Source: Tretioscincus oriximinensis (lineage: Eukaryota; Chordata; Lepidosauria; Squamata; Gymnophthalmidae). From it: DNA of 64,000 bases. The stretch spans positions 69,936 to 133,935 of the forward strand of contig JAJVDF010000871.1 of the NCBI GenBank assembly GCA_022410635.1, given 5' to 3'. Each line of letters starts with the position of its first letter. Within the stretch, counting starts at the first letter, position 1. The notes beneath the pieces are model-generated. The model ran no database searches and was not told the origin of the DNA. It saw only the letters and a program-made list of their open reading frames with translations. Shown piece after piece: positions 1 through 10,959 of this stretch. The position numbers and the translations under genes were made by a program.

Positions 1-124
1 TCATCATCGCTTCATCATAGCTTCATCATTATCATAGCTTCATCATCATCATCGCTTCATCATCATCATCGCTTCATCATTGCTTCATCATCATCATAGC
101 TTCATCATCATCATAGCTTCATCT
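1..124. repeat. CATCAT/AGCTT minisatellite
   Basis: A tandem array of variable units built from TTCATCATCATCATAGC, with AGC/CGC and length variants. It begins before the window. Confidence 0.85.
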
Positions 125-1070
125 TAATAAATTCAGTGAAATTAAAATGTGACAGTAACTGAAAGAATTCCAATAAAAATTCAAATAAAAGTTTTCAAAC
201 TTTTGAGGGAGAGTAACAGTTACAGTCATGTTCGCTGCAGTTTGATAATCGTGGACTTTTAACAATAATGAAAGCCCACAATTTTTAAACTGTGGCTGCA
301 ACCTCCTGCCTGCTGTTCCTCCTTTCCCATTTCCTCTTCTCTTACGTCACTTCTTTATCTGAATTAAAACTACTCTTCAGGACTGTGGAAGAACAGAAGA
401 AGATTTAAACAAAAGGTGTGACCATAGCCTACTATCTTTTTGACAAAACATTTTTTTCGACAACTATTCTGCTGTATCTACTTCATTAACATCGTATCAT
501 TAAGATGAAAATAAACCTGAACTCCACTTGTCTTTCAGTTTTCAATGTGTACATCATCATAATCTATTTATAATGTCCCTTTCTCCAAAGGGTTGCACAC
601 ATAGCTTTACCTGCTTTCTAACATTTGTTATAAATTGTGGAACAGCTTTTTACAATCCATGTTCCTCATATATATATTTCAGATTAATTTAAAAAAGTCT
701 GGACATCATGTAGTGTTTATTGGATTCGAAAAGACAGAGGAAGAAATTTTATTTATCTTCAAAGTAAATCAAATCTCTTGTTATAATTCAGGCTGCCACA
801 GATATGAAAAAAGCAGCTCAAGAGAGACCTGGATCTGGTAGTGTGGATACTGGTGTTCTCATTCTCTCTTCAATTTACATGCAAGGCATTTTCTGGCATT
901 TAATGTGGNTTAGAGATTGCAGTGCCTGGATTTTAATATCTCTAGTCCAAACTGTATTCAATCCACTTCTTTTTCCTGTTTCACATTTGGGTTCTTGTCC
1001 GATTTATTTAAGCCCAAAACTTTCAATTACAAGCAAACTGAACCTTCTGAATGAATCTCAATAGCCCCAC
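125..1070. other. 5' flank, nothing recognised
   Basis: AT-rich sequence with only short chance ORFs. No repeat family or gene was recognised. Confidence 0.5.
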
Positions 1071-1523
1071 CTCCTCTCTTGCTACTGGCTGGCTGACATT
1101 CCCTATGCCCCGCCTACTCTGTACCAAAGGGGCGTGTCCTCTCTCTCCTGTCACCTTTCACCTTAGAGTTCCTTAGTTACCACGCCAAGGCGTGTGAAAT
1201 AAAACGGTTGCGACGGTTGATGTCAGAGCTTTGGACTAAACCATTATTATACCGAGGGAGGAATTCTGAAAACTTTACTCTTAGGCAATGAAAATTATTT
1301 TTATCTCTTTCTAAAATATATATATATATATATTTAAAAATCGTAAACACCGTTTCATTCCTCCGTTCTTCCTCTCTCGCCGGCTGTTTTTATCACCTCT
1401 TAGAGAACTGCTCCCCCTTTTCCTTTCCGGCTGTGCGATCTTCGGAAAGGGGAAAAAAAGGGCCCAAGATGGCGGCGGCGGAGAGTTTAGTTCCGTGGTG
1501 TTTGTGACCGGAGCTGCGCGGCT
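1071..1523 (+). promoter_or_regulatory. RAB28: RAB28 promoter and 5' UTR
   Basis: The DNA changes here from AT-rich to CpG-bearing and GC-rich just ahead of exon 1. Visible elements are a pair of identical ACGGTTG words 9 bp apart (1204-1210 and 1213-1219; MYB-like cores), an ETS-like TTTCCGG at 1424-1430, and CAAGATGGCGGCGG at 1465-1478, which matches the YY1 initiator motif often found at start sites of TATA-less genes. There is no convincing TATA box; the AT run at 1316-1333 is a (TA)n tract. A GTTACC at 1176-1181 resembles half of an RFX X-box, which would suit a ciliary gene, but the second half is not visible. Binding is inferred from motifs only. Confidence 0.65.
1469..1507 (+). promoter_or_regulatory. 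Short upstream ORF in the RAB28 leader
   Basis: An ATG inside the YY1-like motif opens a 12-codon frame (MAAAESLVPWCL) that stops at 1505-1507, 16 bases before the RAB28 ATG. It exists in the mRNA only if transcription begins upstream of 1469. If so, it could lower or reset initiation at the main start. The reading frame is seen directly; any translation is inference. Confidence 0.35.
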
Positions 1524-1598
1524 ATGTCGGACTCGGAAGAGGAGTGCCCGGAGCGGCAGCTAAAGTTCGTGGTGCTGGGTGACAGCACCTCTGGCAAG
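1524..1598 (+). CDS. RAB28: RAB28 coding exon 1 (residues 1-25)
   Basis: Encodes the acidic N-terminus (MSDSEEE...) and most of the GTP-binding P-loop. RAB28 is a Rab-like small GTPase that cycles between GDP and GTP. In vertebrates it acts at the cilium base and photoreceptor outer segments, and loss in humans causes cone-rod dystrophy. The P-loop reads GDSTSGKT at residues 19-26, split by the intron after K25, so the Mg-binding T26 lies in exon 2. The exon ends AAG|GTCAGT, phase 0. This ATG is chosen because the following MSDSEEE matches the mammalian N-terminus from memory; the upstream ATG at 1469 is out of frame. Confidence 0.95.
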
Positions 1599-1762
1599 GT
1601 CAGTCGTCGAAACGGCTGCAAGTGGCTTATATATGTTTCTCCTGGCTTAGGTAGGGCTTTGCCTCTGCAGGAGTTTAGCCAGGGGATGCATTAAGGGCAT
1701 TGAATTCGAATTGACACCCTAGGAGAGGACTGGTTCAGTTNCACTGCTTCCCTTCTCCAAGT

Positions 1763-1880
1763 AGGATTTTTGCAAGGTTGTCACATAAGAAACGGAATAA
1801 AATGTTGCCCCTTTAATGGGTGGGGAAAAGTGATTTTCCTCCCAGGTGCTGCAGGCGAAGCTGCACCCAGTGTAACCATT
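1763..1880. mobile_element. Partial family-B miniature DNA transposon
   Basis: Starts GTTGTCACATAAGAAACGG and continues through the CCTTTAATGGGTG(GG)GAAAAGTG block shared with copies at 5458, 6321, 22217 and 24371. It is interrupted at its right side by the SINE beginning at 1881. Confidence 0.5.
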
Positions 1881-2100
1881 AAAGAAGAAGAAGAAGAACT
1901 CTGTTTTTATACCCCGCTTTTCTCCCCTGAAGGGACTCAAAGCGGCTTAGCAGGACACATTTCGCCCGAAGNCTCCCATTCTNTCTTCCCCACCAGGCTG
2001 TGGTGGTTCCCATTTATCTACTTGCCGTCTGTTGCAATTTCTTGCAATTNCTGCAATCTTCTAGCCTGGCTTTTATGTGGTGGTGATGGGAAGGCATCAG
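1881..2100 (-). mobile_element. tRNA-related SINE, 3' part
   Basis: The antisense copy opens with an AAGAAGAAGAAG run (the reversed TTC tail) followed by the complement of a 'GGGGTATAAAAACAGAG' end. The same order of blocks is seen at 24943-25250. The tRNA-like head is not clear in this copy. Confidence 0.6.
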
Positions 2101-2215
2101 TTTAATAAAAAGGAAGGTCTTGTCATTGCATATCCCCTCTTCATAGCGTTAGTTTAGAGTTGCCATAAAAAAAGTCAGCTTGTAGCTTCAGTGCGTGTGG
2201 AAAAGAGTAAATCTT

Positions 2216-2350
2216 AGCAGATGCACCTGCTAAAATTTTCTATTTTGCCCCTCTATTAAAGCTGCAACCCTCATGGTTTTGCAAAGGAGCTACTAGCACC
2301 TTGCTGNACTTTCTGCTAGACTAACACAGCTATTTCTCTGAAATTGACCC
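2216..2350. repeat. Mixed remnants of family-B element and palindromic repeat end
   Basis: ATTAAAGCTGCAACCCTCATG matches the right end of family B, and CTGCTAGACTAACACAGC at 2319-2336 is the outer end of the palindromic hammerhead-like repeat family. Confidence 0.4.
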
Positions 2351-2734
2351 TCATGGTTTTGTTAACCTTGCACTAGTCACATTTCTACTTTTAAATTTTC
2401 TCAGTCTTTAATCCTGCAGAATAAAGATTAAACCCCATTTTCCAGGTTTGGTTTAAGGCAGTGATTCCCAAACTTTTGAGCTGCCACCCCTTTGGCTCCC
2501 AAGCCATATAACTAGAGCCTCCCTCCCCAATTATAAAAAAGGTGCTTATTGCCCCAGGGGGGGGGAGCAGTACTGCTCACTTTGAGAATCATTGATTTAA
2601 AGTAAAGGTGTGACCACCTACCATCACTACCTGAGACTGTTTTTTATCAAGAGGTAAGATAAAGAAGTACCTGTTTTAGTCTGAATCCAGAATTTTTAAC
2701 AAGGATGAGTCTTATCATCATAGAGACTAGTATG

Positions 2735-2945
2735 AAAAAGATAGATTTTAATGAAAAAGTTAAGTAGCATGAGCTTTCCTAGACAAGTATGTTTCCTCAT
2801 ATGCTATGCNGTTGTATTTTATTTCATTCCCTCTGGAGTAGATTAATCTATGAAAGTTCATGCAGCCTACCTTTTTCTTGTCAGTCTCTAAAGTGCTAAG
2901 TCACTCTTCTTTGCTAAAAATTCTAACCAAAGCTTTCAGAGTTGG
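2735..2945. repeat. Palindromic hammerhead-like repeat, copy 1
   Basis: The left arm has TAGCATGAGCTTTCCTAGAC and the right arm the opposed GAAAGTTCATGCAGCCTACC, then TTTTTCTTGTCAGTCTCTAA. Both arms are eroded and the CTGAAGA box is lost. Confidence 0.55.
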
Positions 2946-3189
2946 ACAGTAGATATGTGACCAGGGCTTTAGTCTTATAAGGTGTTCTGTAATGTCCNTG
3001 TTAGAAAACCTGGTCCAGACTTACTTCTTTGAATTCTACAAGAAAATAAGTTGAAATTGTCAGGATAAGTAAGGTTATTTGCAACGTGAAGCCTTTTCAG
3101 GTTCTTTTAATCTCAAAATTAGAGGTGAAATTGACCAGGCAAGTCACATGATGAGAAAAGTATTCATCTGAAGAAAACATATTGTTCTA

Positions 3190-3300
3190 ACTCTGAAGAA
3201 GTAGACTTGTCTTTAAAAGCTCATGCTGCCTATCCCATTTCTTGTTAGTTTCTAAAGTACTACAGGACCCCCTTGCTAGACCCAGANTTACATGGCTATT
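3190..3300 (+). repeat. Palindromic hammerhead-like repeat, copy 2 (right arm)
   Basis: CTGAAGA at 3193-3199, then GTAGACTTGTCTTT (eroded hairpin), TAAAAGCTCATGCTGCC, and the outer CTTGTTAGTTTCTAAAGTAC and CCCCCTTGCTAGACCCAGA segments. Confidence 0.65.
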
Positions 3301-4554
3301 ACTTATCTTTTCATCCAACCATAACTTCAGTAACCAATATCTTACTAAAATTTTGGAAGTTTGATTCTATTATGTATCTGAAAGATTTAGAATCAGAAAA
3401 TTAGTAAAAAATCTTTCCTTGCATTGGACCTTTTTTTGGATATTCCAGAATACGGACATGCATATTGCATGCTGTTACAAACTGTGACAGGTCCTGGACA
3501 GAATCTGCCATACTTGGTACTAGCTAGTATATAGTAGGTCCTTAATCCAGGACTTTATTCAGAATAAAATCCAGTGCACAATAGGCCTGTTGTGGAGCAA
3601 ATTATTATTTCTGAAATAAGTCTTCCTAGACTATATTTTCCTTCATTTCAGATTTATTTCTCTATATTCTTTGATATTTCTTAGAAGTTGCCAGGGTAGT
3701 TGACAATAAAATCATGATAAAAACTATAACAATACCTGCCTGGGAATGTAGGTGGAATATATCCCTATTGTCACTTTAGAGGGTTTACTGTTGTTTGGTT
3801 CTATCAAGTTGTGGTTGATTTGTGGTTGACTGCATAGGCATCTTCAAGGGCACTTCTATGCAGTTTTCGTGGCAGAGATACAGCAGTGGTTTGCCTTGTT
3901 TGCTGCTGAGGAGTGGCTGAAGTCCAAAATGGCAACCACTGCTTTCCTGGTTGTTTGCTTTACCACTGTGTTATGGCCTTTCTTGCAGGACTTATTCACT
4001 TTATTTTAGATGTATCCAATCTTTTACCCAAAGACTCCCAGATTTGGTCACAACCTATAATACAAAGCAGAAAATATTTTATACATCACTCCCTTTCAAT
4101 CCATGCTGACAGTACTACATTCAGAGAAAACTATATATCTGAATGAAGTGGTGCATTTTAACAGGCACCAAAAGTCATGTAAAAGTAGGGTTACTAGATA
4201 AAACCCTAGGTATCTAGGTATCCATTCTAATAGCCATTGATACATTTGACCTTCATGACTTTGCCTAAAACTTTTTAAAAGCTGTCCCAAATCTACTAAA
4301 AAAACTAAGACTGTATCAAACTGCAGTTTCAGTTTGATGCAGTCTTAATTGCATCATTTAGATGTTGAATAAAGTTAGGTATTGTTAATAGCATAGCTTT
4401 TCGTAGCATCCTAAAATTTAGTTGTCTGTAGATAGAGGCCCAGTGAACAGAAAACTTTGTGAGACAGTACTGCCGAAATGAGCTGAACCACTATTTCATA
4501 AGTTTTCATACCAGGAAAAGGAAATAGGCAACCATCAAGAAGTTAAGTGTATCA
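3301..4554. other. Intron 1 stretch, nothing firm
   Basis: No gene. A possible family-B fragment with GGGTTACTAGATAAAACCCT lies near 4190. The rest is unrecognised AT-rich DNA. Confidence 0.4.
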
Positions 4555-4735
4555 GTAATTACTAGGATGGATGTGTTGATACTGCCTCTTTGATGGAGCA
4601 ACAGGCAGGAGTCCTAAAATGCCACTTGCAAGTCAAGAACAGGTGAAAGTTTTGCTCTGTTCAATTTGAGAATGCCAGGTGCAATTGATGATCTCTGGAT
4701 GAGACAGAATGCTGGACTAGATGAGCTGTGTTACA
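4555..4735 (+). mobile_element. CR1-like LINE 3' end fragment
   Basis: Contains the blocks CTCTTTGATGGAGCAACAGG, GTGAAAGTTTTGC and GCTGGACTAGATGAGC, which recur in the longer copy at 56310 and, reversed, in 24418, 42672 and 32555. Confidence 0.65.
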
Positions 4736-5457
4736 AAACTGTAACATAATTTCCATATAGGAGGTAATGTGAAAGTAACCAAACAGAAGTCAGGAGTTGT
4801 GCAGATGTCTATGGCTGTTCAATCTGGCCAGTCCTCCAGTAATAAATGGTCAGAAGGAACAATCCAAATAAAAAGCAAATTAGTGAAAGCCATGTGTACT
4901 TTGGCGCTGGAGTATTTTGCAGTGCTTGGTGCCATAATAATGAAGTTAGTGTCTAGAAGGCTATAAAAACATGTGGAATGAAAAGAATTATTATAATTTA
5001 GATGTAGATTAAATAGAAAAACACTGCATTCTTATTTAATCAGAAACTGCATTAATGGCATAAATTAATAATTGCAAGAAACTGCAAATTATGGTACAGA
5101 GATTCATACAAGAATACATAAGCATTCAGTAATATATATGCTATATCCACCAGCTCCCTCTTCATAGATCTTGGCAAAGCTATGCCAAGACATGAAGATA
5201 CCCAAATATGACTTATTTACAGCAGTTTATTTATGATTTTGCATTTTTGTCACTCTTAAATTTTGTTTGAAAGTTTGAAACAATGTGAAACAAAAAACCT
5301 GAGTAAACACAAGAGGGAGCTTTCAAATTATCATTTCATTTATTGAAGAAAAAAGTAACATCTATATCACTTCCGTGAAAAAATATTTGCCCCCTTAAAC
5401 TTAGTAGATAGTATATCCGGTCATCATGTAAAAAGGTAACCCTAGTTATTTAATATA

Positions 5458-5602
5458 GCCACTTTGATAAAATGTGGTACCTTAAATGGGTGAGGGAAAC
5501 TGAATCCCGCTACCCCCGGTGCTGCAGGCATTATAAACTACATACATTTGATGAGAATTAATCTCTTCTAAAGGTGCAAACTTTTATCCCAGGTTTATGT
5601 AT
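5458..5602. mobile_element. Family-B miniature DNA transposon
   Basis: The right terminal block CTAAAGGTGCAAACTTTTAT is opposed to a degraded left block, with GTACCTTAAATGGGTGAGG in the interior. It abuts the L2 LINE beginning at about 5610. Confidence 0.5.
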
Positions 5603-5609
5603 CAGTACC

Positions 5610-6300
5610 ACTTCTGGACAGGGGTGATCTGGCCATAGTAATCCATGCTCTGGTAACTTCCAGGTTGGACTACTGTAATGTACTTTATATGGGGCTGCTC
5701 TTGAAAATGGTCCGGAAGCTGCAGCTGGTGCAGAACGCAGCAGCTAGACTGCTGGTCGGTTCAACTGGCCGGACACATATCATGCTGGTCCTGAAAGAAC
5801 TGCACTGGCTGCCAATTTGTTACCGAGCCCAATTCAAGGTATTAACTATAACCTTCAAAGATTTAAATAACTTGGGCCCCAAATATCTAAAGGAACCCCT
5901 TCTCCCATATGAGCCTGCCGTGCCTTAAGATCTGCAGGGGAGACCCTCCTGACGTACCTCGAGGGGGAAACCATTCCATAACCTGGGGGCTGCCACAGAG
6001 AAGGCCCTATTCCGGGTTACTCAGTGGCANTGAGGGTGGGAACCCAGAATAGGGCCTTCTCTGTGGCAGCCCCCAGGCTATGGAATGGTCTCCCCCTCAA
6101 GGTGCATCAATCACCATCTTTATGTGTGTTCAGAAAATGCCTGAAGACGCACCTCTTTGGCCTGGCCTTTGACTGAGGAAACTGCTGTCCCTCCCCCAAG
6201 TTTTAGATGGGGTTGTTTTTAATATGCTGTGTTTTTATTGTTAACCACCCTGAGACCTTTGGATATAGGGCAGTATAAAAATGTAAATAAAATAAATGTA
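5610..6300 (+). mobile_element. L2-clade LINE, ORF2 C-terminus and 3' end
   Basis: Translates to the typical end of an L2-type reverse transcriptase: LDYCNVLYMGLL, KLQLVQNAAARLLVG and LKELHWLPICYRAQFKVL, ending at a stop near 5926. The 3' UTR ends in CACCCTGAGACCTTTGGATA and an AAATAAAATAAA tail. It contains an inverted duplication (5956-6103), described separately. The element is non-functional and 5'-truncated. Confidence 0.85.
5956..6103. repeat. 63-bp inverted duplication (hairpin) in the L2 copy
   Basis: The left arm 5956-6018 and right arm 6041-6103 are reverse complements with about 4 mismatches, separated by 22 bp. The right arm is the normal LINE sequence; other L2 copies in the window lack the left arm. 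Confidence 0.9.
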
Positions 6301-6320
6301 GTTATGCTATTCGTTGTTAG

Positions 6321-6405
6321 GGTTATCACATAAGATCAAGGATAGAGCTTTAGATCCTTAATGGATGTGAAAAAGTTATTTTCCCATGCAGTTGCAGATG
6401 CCATT
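6321..6405. mobile_element. Partial family-B miniature DNA transposon
   Basis: GGTTATCACATAAGATCAAGG followed by TCCTTAATGGATGTG and a TTTTCCCATGCAG block, as in the other family-B copies; only the left half is present. Confidence 0.5.
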
Positions 6406-6597
6406 AGAAACTAACTAGTGACATTGCCTCTCTTCTATAGCCATTGAATGTCCAAAGTTCGACCNTGGATTTAATATTGGAACCCATCTCATATAATTGT
6501 AACCAAAGGCTTGAAAACGTATGAAATTAGCATTTCATATTGCTATGAAGGATGTTTAGTTCATTGTTTTGGAGGATTTTTGAGCATCAGCAACTAA

Positions 6598-7131
6598 TAG
6601 GCTGACCAAATGCCCATTTTTTTTGGGGGGGGGAATGCGGTTTTGGGGTGTTTACCCCGCCCTTCCGGTGGGGGTGCCATTTCCCTGGTTTTTGCTGAGG
6701 AAACAAAGTTTTTTTTAAAAAAAATTCATTGTAGCACCACTAGGGGGCTCTGGCATCTGAGACCAGCTCCTGAAGGCACCCTCTCCTCAGTAAAAAATAA
6801 AAATTCTCACACAATTCAAAACATTCTCGAACACTTCAATTTTTTTAATTTTTTTTTAAATTGCTGCACCACCACTAGGGGGTCCTGGCAACTGGGGCCA
6901 ACTTCTGGAGGTATCTTCCCCTCTGTAAAAAAAATTAAAAAATTCTGATGCATTCCAAAAATTCTCAGTTTAATTCTCTCACACTGAAAAAAAATCTCAC
7001 ATGCGTCACCGATTTCTCGGGTGGGAATTTTGGAAGGGAATGCATATTGGTGGGTAATTTGCATATTTATGAATATGCAAATTAGCACGAATATTACCNC
7101 GGTTTGGGTCTCAGAAAATATGGTCAGTCTA
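6598..7131. mobile_element. hAT-type non-autonomous transposon (TAGGCTGACCA family)
   Basis: The ends are TAGGCTGACCA and TGGTCAGTCTA, flanked by GCAACTAA and GCTACCAA, an imperfect 8-bp target duplication. The interior has two related segments with CACCACTAGGGGG. Same terminal family as 49309-49492 and 63861-64000. Confidence 0.75.
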
Positions 7132-7144
7132 GCTACCAATTAAG

Positions 7145-7295
7145 ATCCTTACACAGCATCTCAGTAGGATTCAAATCACCACTGAGATGGTCTTTCTTGT
7201 CAGGTTTTAGCTTCAGGCCCTATAGTGTAGGACCTTCTTGTGGTTGCCCCCAGTTTTTGGAATAATCTTCCCCTCAAGGATGGGGTATGTATGTA

Positions 7296-7330
<35 letters not shown>

Positions 7331-7332
7331 AG
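7145..7332 (+). mobile_element. L2-like LINE tail with (TAAA)n
   Basis: A degraded TTGTGGTTGCCCCCAG...GGAATAATCTTCCCCTCAAGG block, as in the L2 copy at 5610, joined to a TAAA array at about 7288-7331. Confidence 0.6.
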
Positions 7333-7394
7333 AGAGGTAGAGATTAATGTCATTTGTATTTTGAAGATCCTTTACCCCAAATATCATAATGAAC

Positions 7395-7650
7395 CCTCCC
7401 AATGGTTTTATAAAGGATATGGGAGATAAGAGCATCCCTTGAGGAGATCCCAGGATATAGAGTAAAAGTCAGAAGCAGATTCAGTGCAGCCTAAACTCCA
7501 TAGACGTTCCAGAAGGATTCTATAGTCTGTGGTATCAAAAATTGCCTGGAGATCCTGGAAAACCAACAGAATTCTATCATCAACCAGGATAACCAAGGTG
7601 GCTTCCATATCATTACCTGGCCTGAAGCCCAATTGAATTAGTTCAGGGCA
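7395..7650 (-). mobile_element. L2-clade reverse transcriptase fragment
   Basis: On the minus strand it reads LVFQDLQAIFDTTDYRILLE and continues with RLWSLG, a degraded version of the catalytic motif A region (DLSAAFDTVDH) of L2-type elements. Confidence 0.7.
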
Positions 7651-7689
7651 AATTAACTGTGGTAGTTATTAGTGCACCTGCCCTCCATA

Positions 7690-8430
7690 AATTAATCAAA
7701 TTCCAGACTAGTTTCTGGGGATGAGAGAATAAAGAACCAACAAAGAACACCGCACGACTGCTAAATTTCNTAATTTAATTTTCAAAGTTTATGTTGTATA
7801 CCCAAAAAACAGAATTCAAAAGTTCAAATGTCCAAATAATTGAAAATGAAAATAACAAGGGGCCATCCCTGCCCGGTGATAAAGGATTTCATCCTGCTTC
7901 TTCAGGCCTCCATATACCCTGTCAGGTTTGTCTACTGTAGAATTCTGACAGGCATTGTAGGCAAAGTGCCCTATTGCAGCATGTCTCCTTCCTCATCCAG
8001 GAAAAACTGTTATGAGATGGACCTGCTGGGTTTGAACCTCTGTCCACAGACAGCAGGAGGACAGAGGACCCTGCACAGCAGGCAGGACCTTCTGGGACTA
8101 TAGATGACAAGGAGGAGAGACAGGCAAGCATTCCTGATTAAGCTATCTGAAGAAAAGAGAAACAAACTTAGCAGTATCTAATTAGGGCAGCTGAGAAATN
8201 CAGAGTAATNAGGCAACATCCAAGTTCCCCCTACTCTGAGGCAGTTGACTATAAATAAGACGTCTAGTTAGAAACCAGCTGTTGTTGAAAATTGACCTCC
8301 TTTGCCTGATGTATTCTGATGTTGTTTTGTTATCCTAGAAGAAGTATCTTTCTGTTCTAGTTCTGCCAGTTGGTATATCCTCTGTTAGGATTGTTAATTT
8401 AGTATTTGCAGTAAAGATATTTTTTCAATT
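7690..8430 (+). mobile_element. Possible LTR or other retroelement remnant
   Basis: TGTTATGAG at 8010 opens a GC-richer block. CTATAAATAAG near 8250 looks like a TATA box. No paired LTR, primer site or coding domain is visible, so this is a weak guess. Confidence 0.2.
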
Positions 8431-8839
8431 CATTTTGAGGATCTCTGTTAACCTTGTGTTAAGAGATAGGAGAAGCAGAAGACTTGTATCTTCTAAGGAG
8501 ATTCAAAATTACTCCTGGCTACTTCTGCTGATGTTAATTACTTTGATAATGGGGAACGTTGGAGCAGATTAGTCAAGACTGCTGGTCGGTCTCACGCTAA
8601 ACCATTTCAGATTGGTGAAAGAGCTAAGCTAATGAACAGAGCAAGTAATTTACTTCAGTTTTAGATTTTATTATTATATATTTTGATGTGAACTTTTTCT
8701 TGGCCCAAATTATTTTTGGGATTAGTAGCAGTTTTCTGGATTTTGAGAAGTTCTGTACTGAAAAAGCCTTTAGCACCATNTGAATTTTGTTTTGCCAGGG
8801 AGGGAGGGAAATATGCAGGAATAAGCTTTTTTAAATTTT

Positions 8840-8922
8840 TTAAAATAATTTGTACTTTTAATCTTTCTTTGGGACNTATACTGAAGGGCAGGATATAAAT
8901 TTATAAAATAAATAAATAAATC
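8840..8922 (+). mobile_element. LINE 3' tail
   Basis: CTGAAGGGCAGGATATAAAT followed by AAATAAATAAATAAAT, the tail type shared by the L2-like copies. Confidence 0.5.
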
Positions 8923-9938
8923 TTGGCATTTATTTTCTTATGAAGNTATATGAAAGAGGCTAGTTGCCACATCGTTAATAAATAATACCCTGGAATACTC
9001 AGCTTTCCTAGGTTATTATCAACAAATATTTTATGCATGATGTCTTCATTAATAACATAAAATAGGTTCAGTTTCTAATTTCCTTTTAATGTATTGTTTT
9101 GTGTTCTCTTACTTTTAAGGAAGAGTTTATAAAGTATATTTAACAGATCTTTGCAATAGGTTGATATTATTCATTAATACCTATTAATCCAATGTATGTG
9201 TTCATAATCTTTACAAACCTTTTAGTGAAATATTAAGTGTTAGAGTCATAACTTTATATTTAGAAAGTTTTTAAATGGAGAATAAAAAGATAAAGCTTGT
9301 CATCTTATGAATTTTCAAGTATTGCATTGAACAGTTTAAGATATAAATAGGTTTAGGGGATGATATGGGTTTTACAGTTATTATTGACTTTTATAAACAT
9401 CAAATTGTTCTGAAATGCTGAACAACTTTCCTCAAGATTAATCAAAATTTCCAGCGCTACTTTACCTGAATATGTTAAGAACAAGCAAACAAAAATAATC
9501 CAGATCGTAATGAAACTAGATACCAAACTACTGTTGATTTCTTAACCCCCTCCCTCTAAAAACATCCCCCTACCTAGAAAATGTGGCATCTCAAATCATG
9601 GCAATACATTTCAGGCTACACTCTCAGGTGCATGAATTTTATAAATTTTGTTCAGGATTGAGTGCCAAACTAATAGAAACATGCTTGCATATATATTTAT
9701 AAAGTGAATGTTTATAAAGGTAGATTGATATTTGTAATATAATTTGAAGAATTCTGTAATTATTTCCACTCTTCTGCTATCTTTAGATTATAATAATCTA
9801 GTTTGCTTTACAGCTTTAACAGCTGTCATTATACTAACTTGATTCATCACCTCTATGTTCACTGGCATTTCTTTTGCTATTCAGTCACCCAGCTAGCTAT
9901 AAATGTCTGTCCCTAGTAAGTTGTTAATTCCATTGCTC
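8923..9938. other. Intron 1 stretch, nothing recognised
   Basis: Plain AT-rich intron without recognisable repeats. Confidence 0.4.
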
Positions 9939-10015
9939 CTGAAGATGTGGATCNCTACAAAGATTCATGCTGCCTACCTTTTTCTTGTTAGTCTCAAAGT
10001 TGACCCCCTTGCTAG
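9939..10015 (+). repeat. Palindromic hammerhead-like repeat, copy 3 (right arm)
   Basis: CTGAAGA at 9939-9945, an eroded hairpin containing an N, AAAGATTCATGCTGCCTACC, CTTGTTAGTCTC and CCCCCTTGCTAG. Confidence 0.65.
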
Positions 10016-10464
10016 TAATAATAAGATAGGTGTAACAATAAAATAGTTATCATCTACTGAAAGCCCAATGTTGGTACTTCTGACTTCTTTGTAAGAATTG
10101 TAGGTTTCCATTTAANAACCTGAAATGTTTTACTTTATGTTTGTAGCCTTGATTCAGTTGTTGCTTCTTTGCCGTGGTTTCCTCTCCGGGCATGTTTAGC
10201 CCAATAAGGTGCTTTAAAAACTTTTTTTGAATGGCACATCTCCCAGCTACATAATAAACTGTTTTTTACAATTCCCATCAGTTACAAAAATTAAATGGAT
10301 GGAGGAGGGTGCTTGCTGCGCAAGAAATACAAGTGTAAGGCTTCCTTGGGCAAATGAACTATTTGTGTGGTCCTTTGAATCCTGGCCAGTGTTATTGTGT
10401 GGGCAAACAACATTCTCAAGTGCTTTGCTTATTACAGTGCTAAGTAATCACGAAAGGACCTAGT

Positions 10465-10565
10465 ATGGGCCATAGGTCAGTGGGAGAGCACATAACTTTG
10501 CTTGCTGAGGTTCGTCCCTCAGTTCCAGGTAGCAAAAACTCCTTCCTGTTGCTGTTGAGGGGCTA
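10465..10565 (+). mobile_element. tRNA-derived SINE fragment
   Basis: An A-box-like GGTCAGTGGGAGAGCAC and a B-box-like GGTTCGTCCC with tRNA-like spacing, then CAGTTCCAGGTAGC. Confidence 0.5.
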
Positions 10566-10959
10566 CTGGTGCAGAAATTTCACCGAGCAACTAAATAGGC
10601 TAGTAATCTTTCATAAAACACAGCTTNCTTTATTCTTGCAGTTGTTTTGTGCACTGTATGTATGGACATAATTGGCCTTTTGTAGGAGTGTGTTTGGTAC
10701 TGTATATACATAAATATTTCCTAAAATTTAACCTGGTTATTAGTTAAAATAATTTTTTAACTTAAAAAATAGTTTTTACTTTTTTNAAAAAAATGTTGTT
10801 CTCTGTACATTTACAAAAATCAGAGGAACAAAACCTTAAAAGTCATATTTCTGCAGAAACAAAACCTTAGCTACTTTTTAATCTCATTTTATTATATTCC
10901 ATAGCTCTTCCATTGTCTCTTTTCAAACATAAAATATTTTCCTTTGGTTTTGTTTTTAG

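Noticed and set aside
10465..10565. A possible functional tRNA gene
   Set aside because: A- and B-box-like words are present, but no complete cloverleaf or terminator; it is a SINE head.
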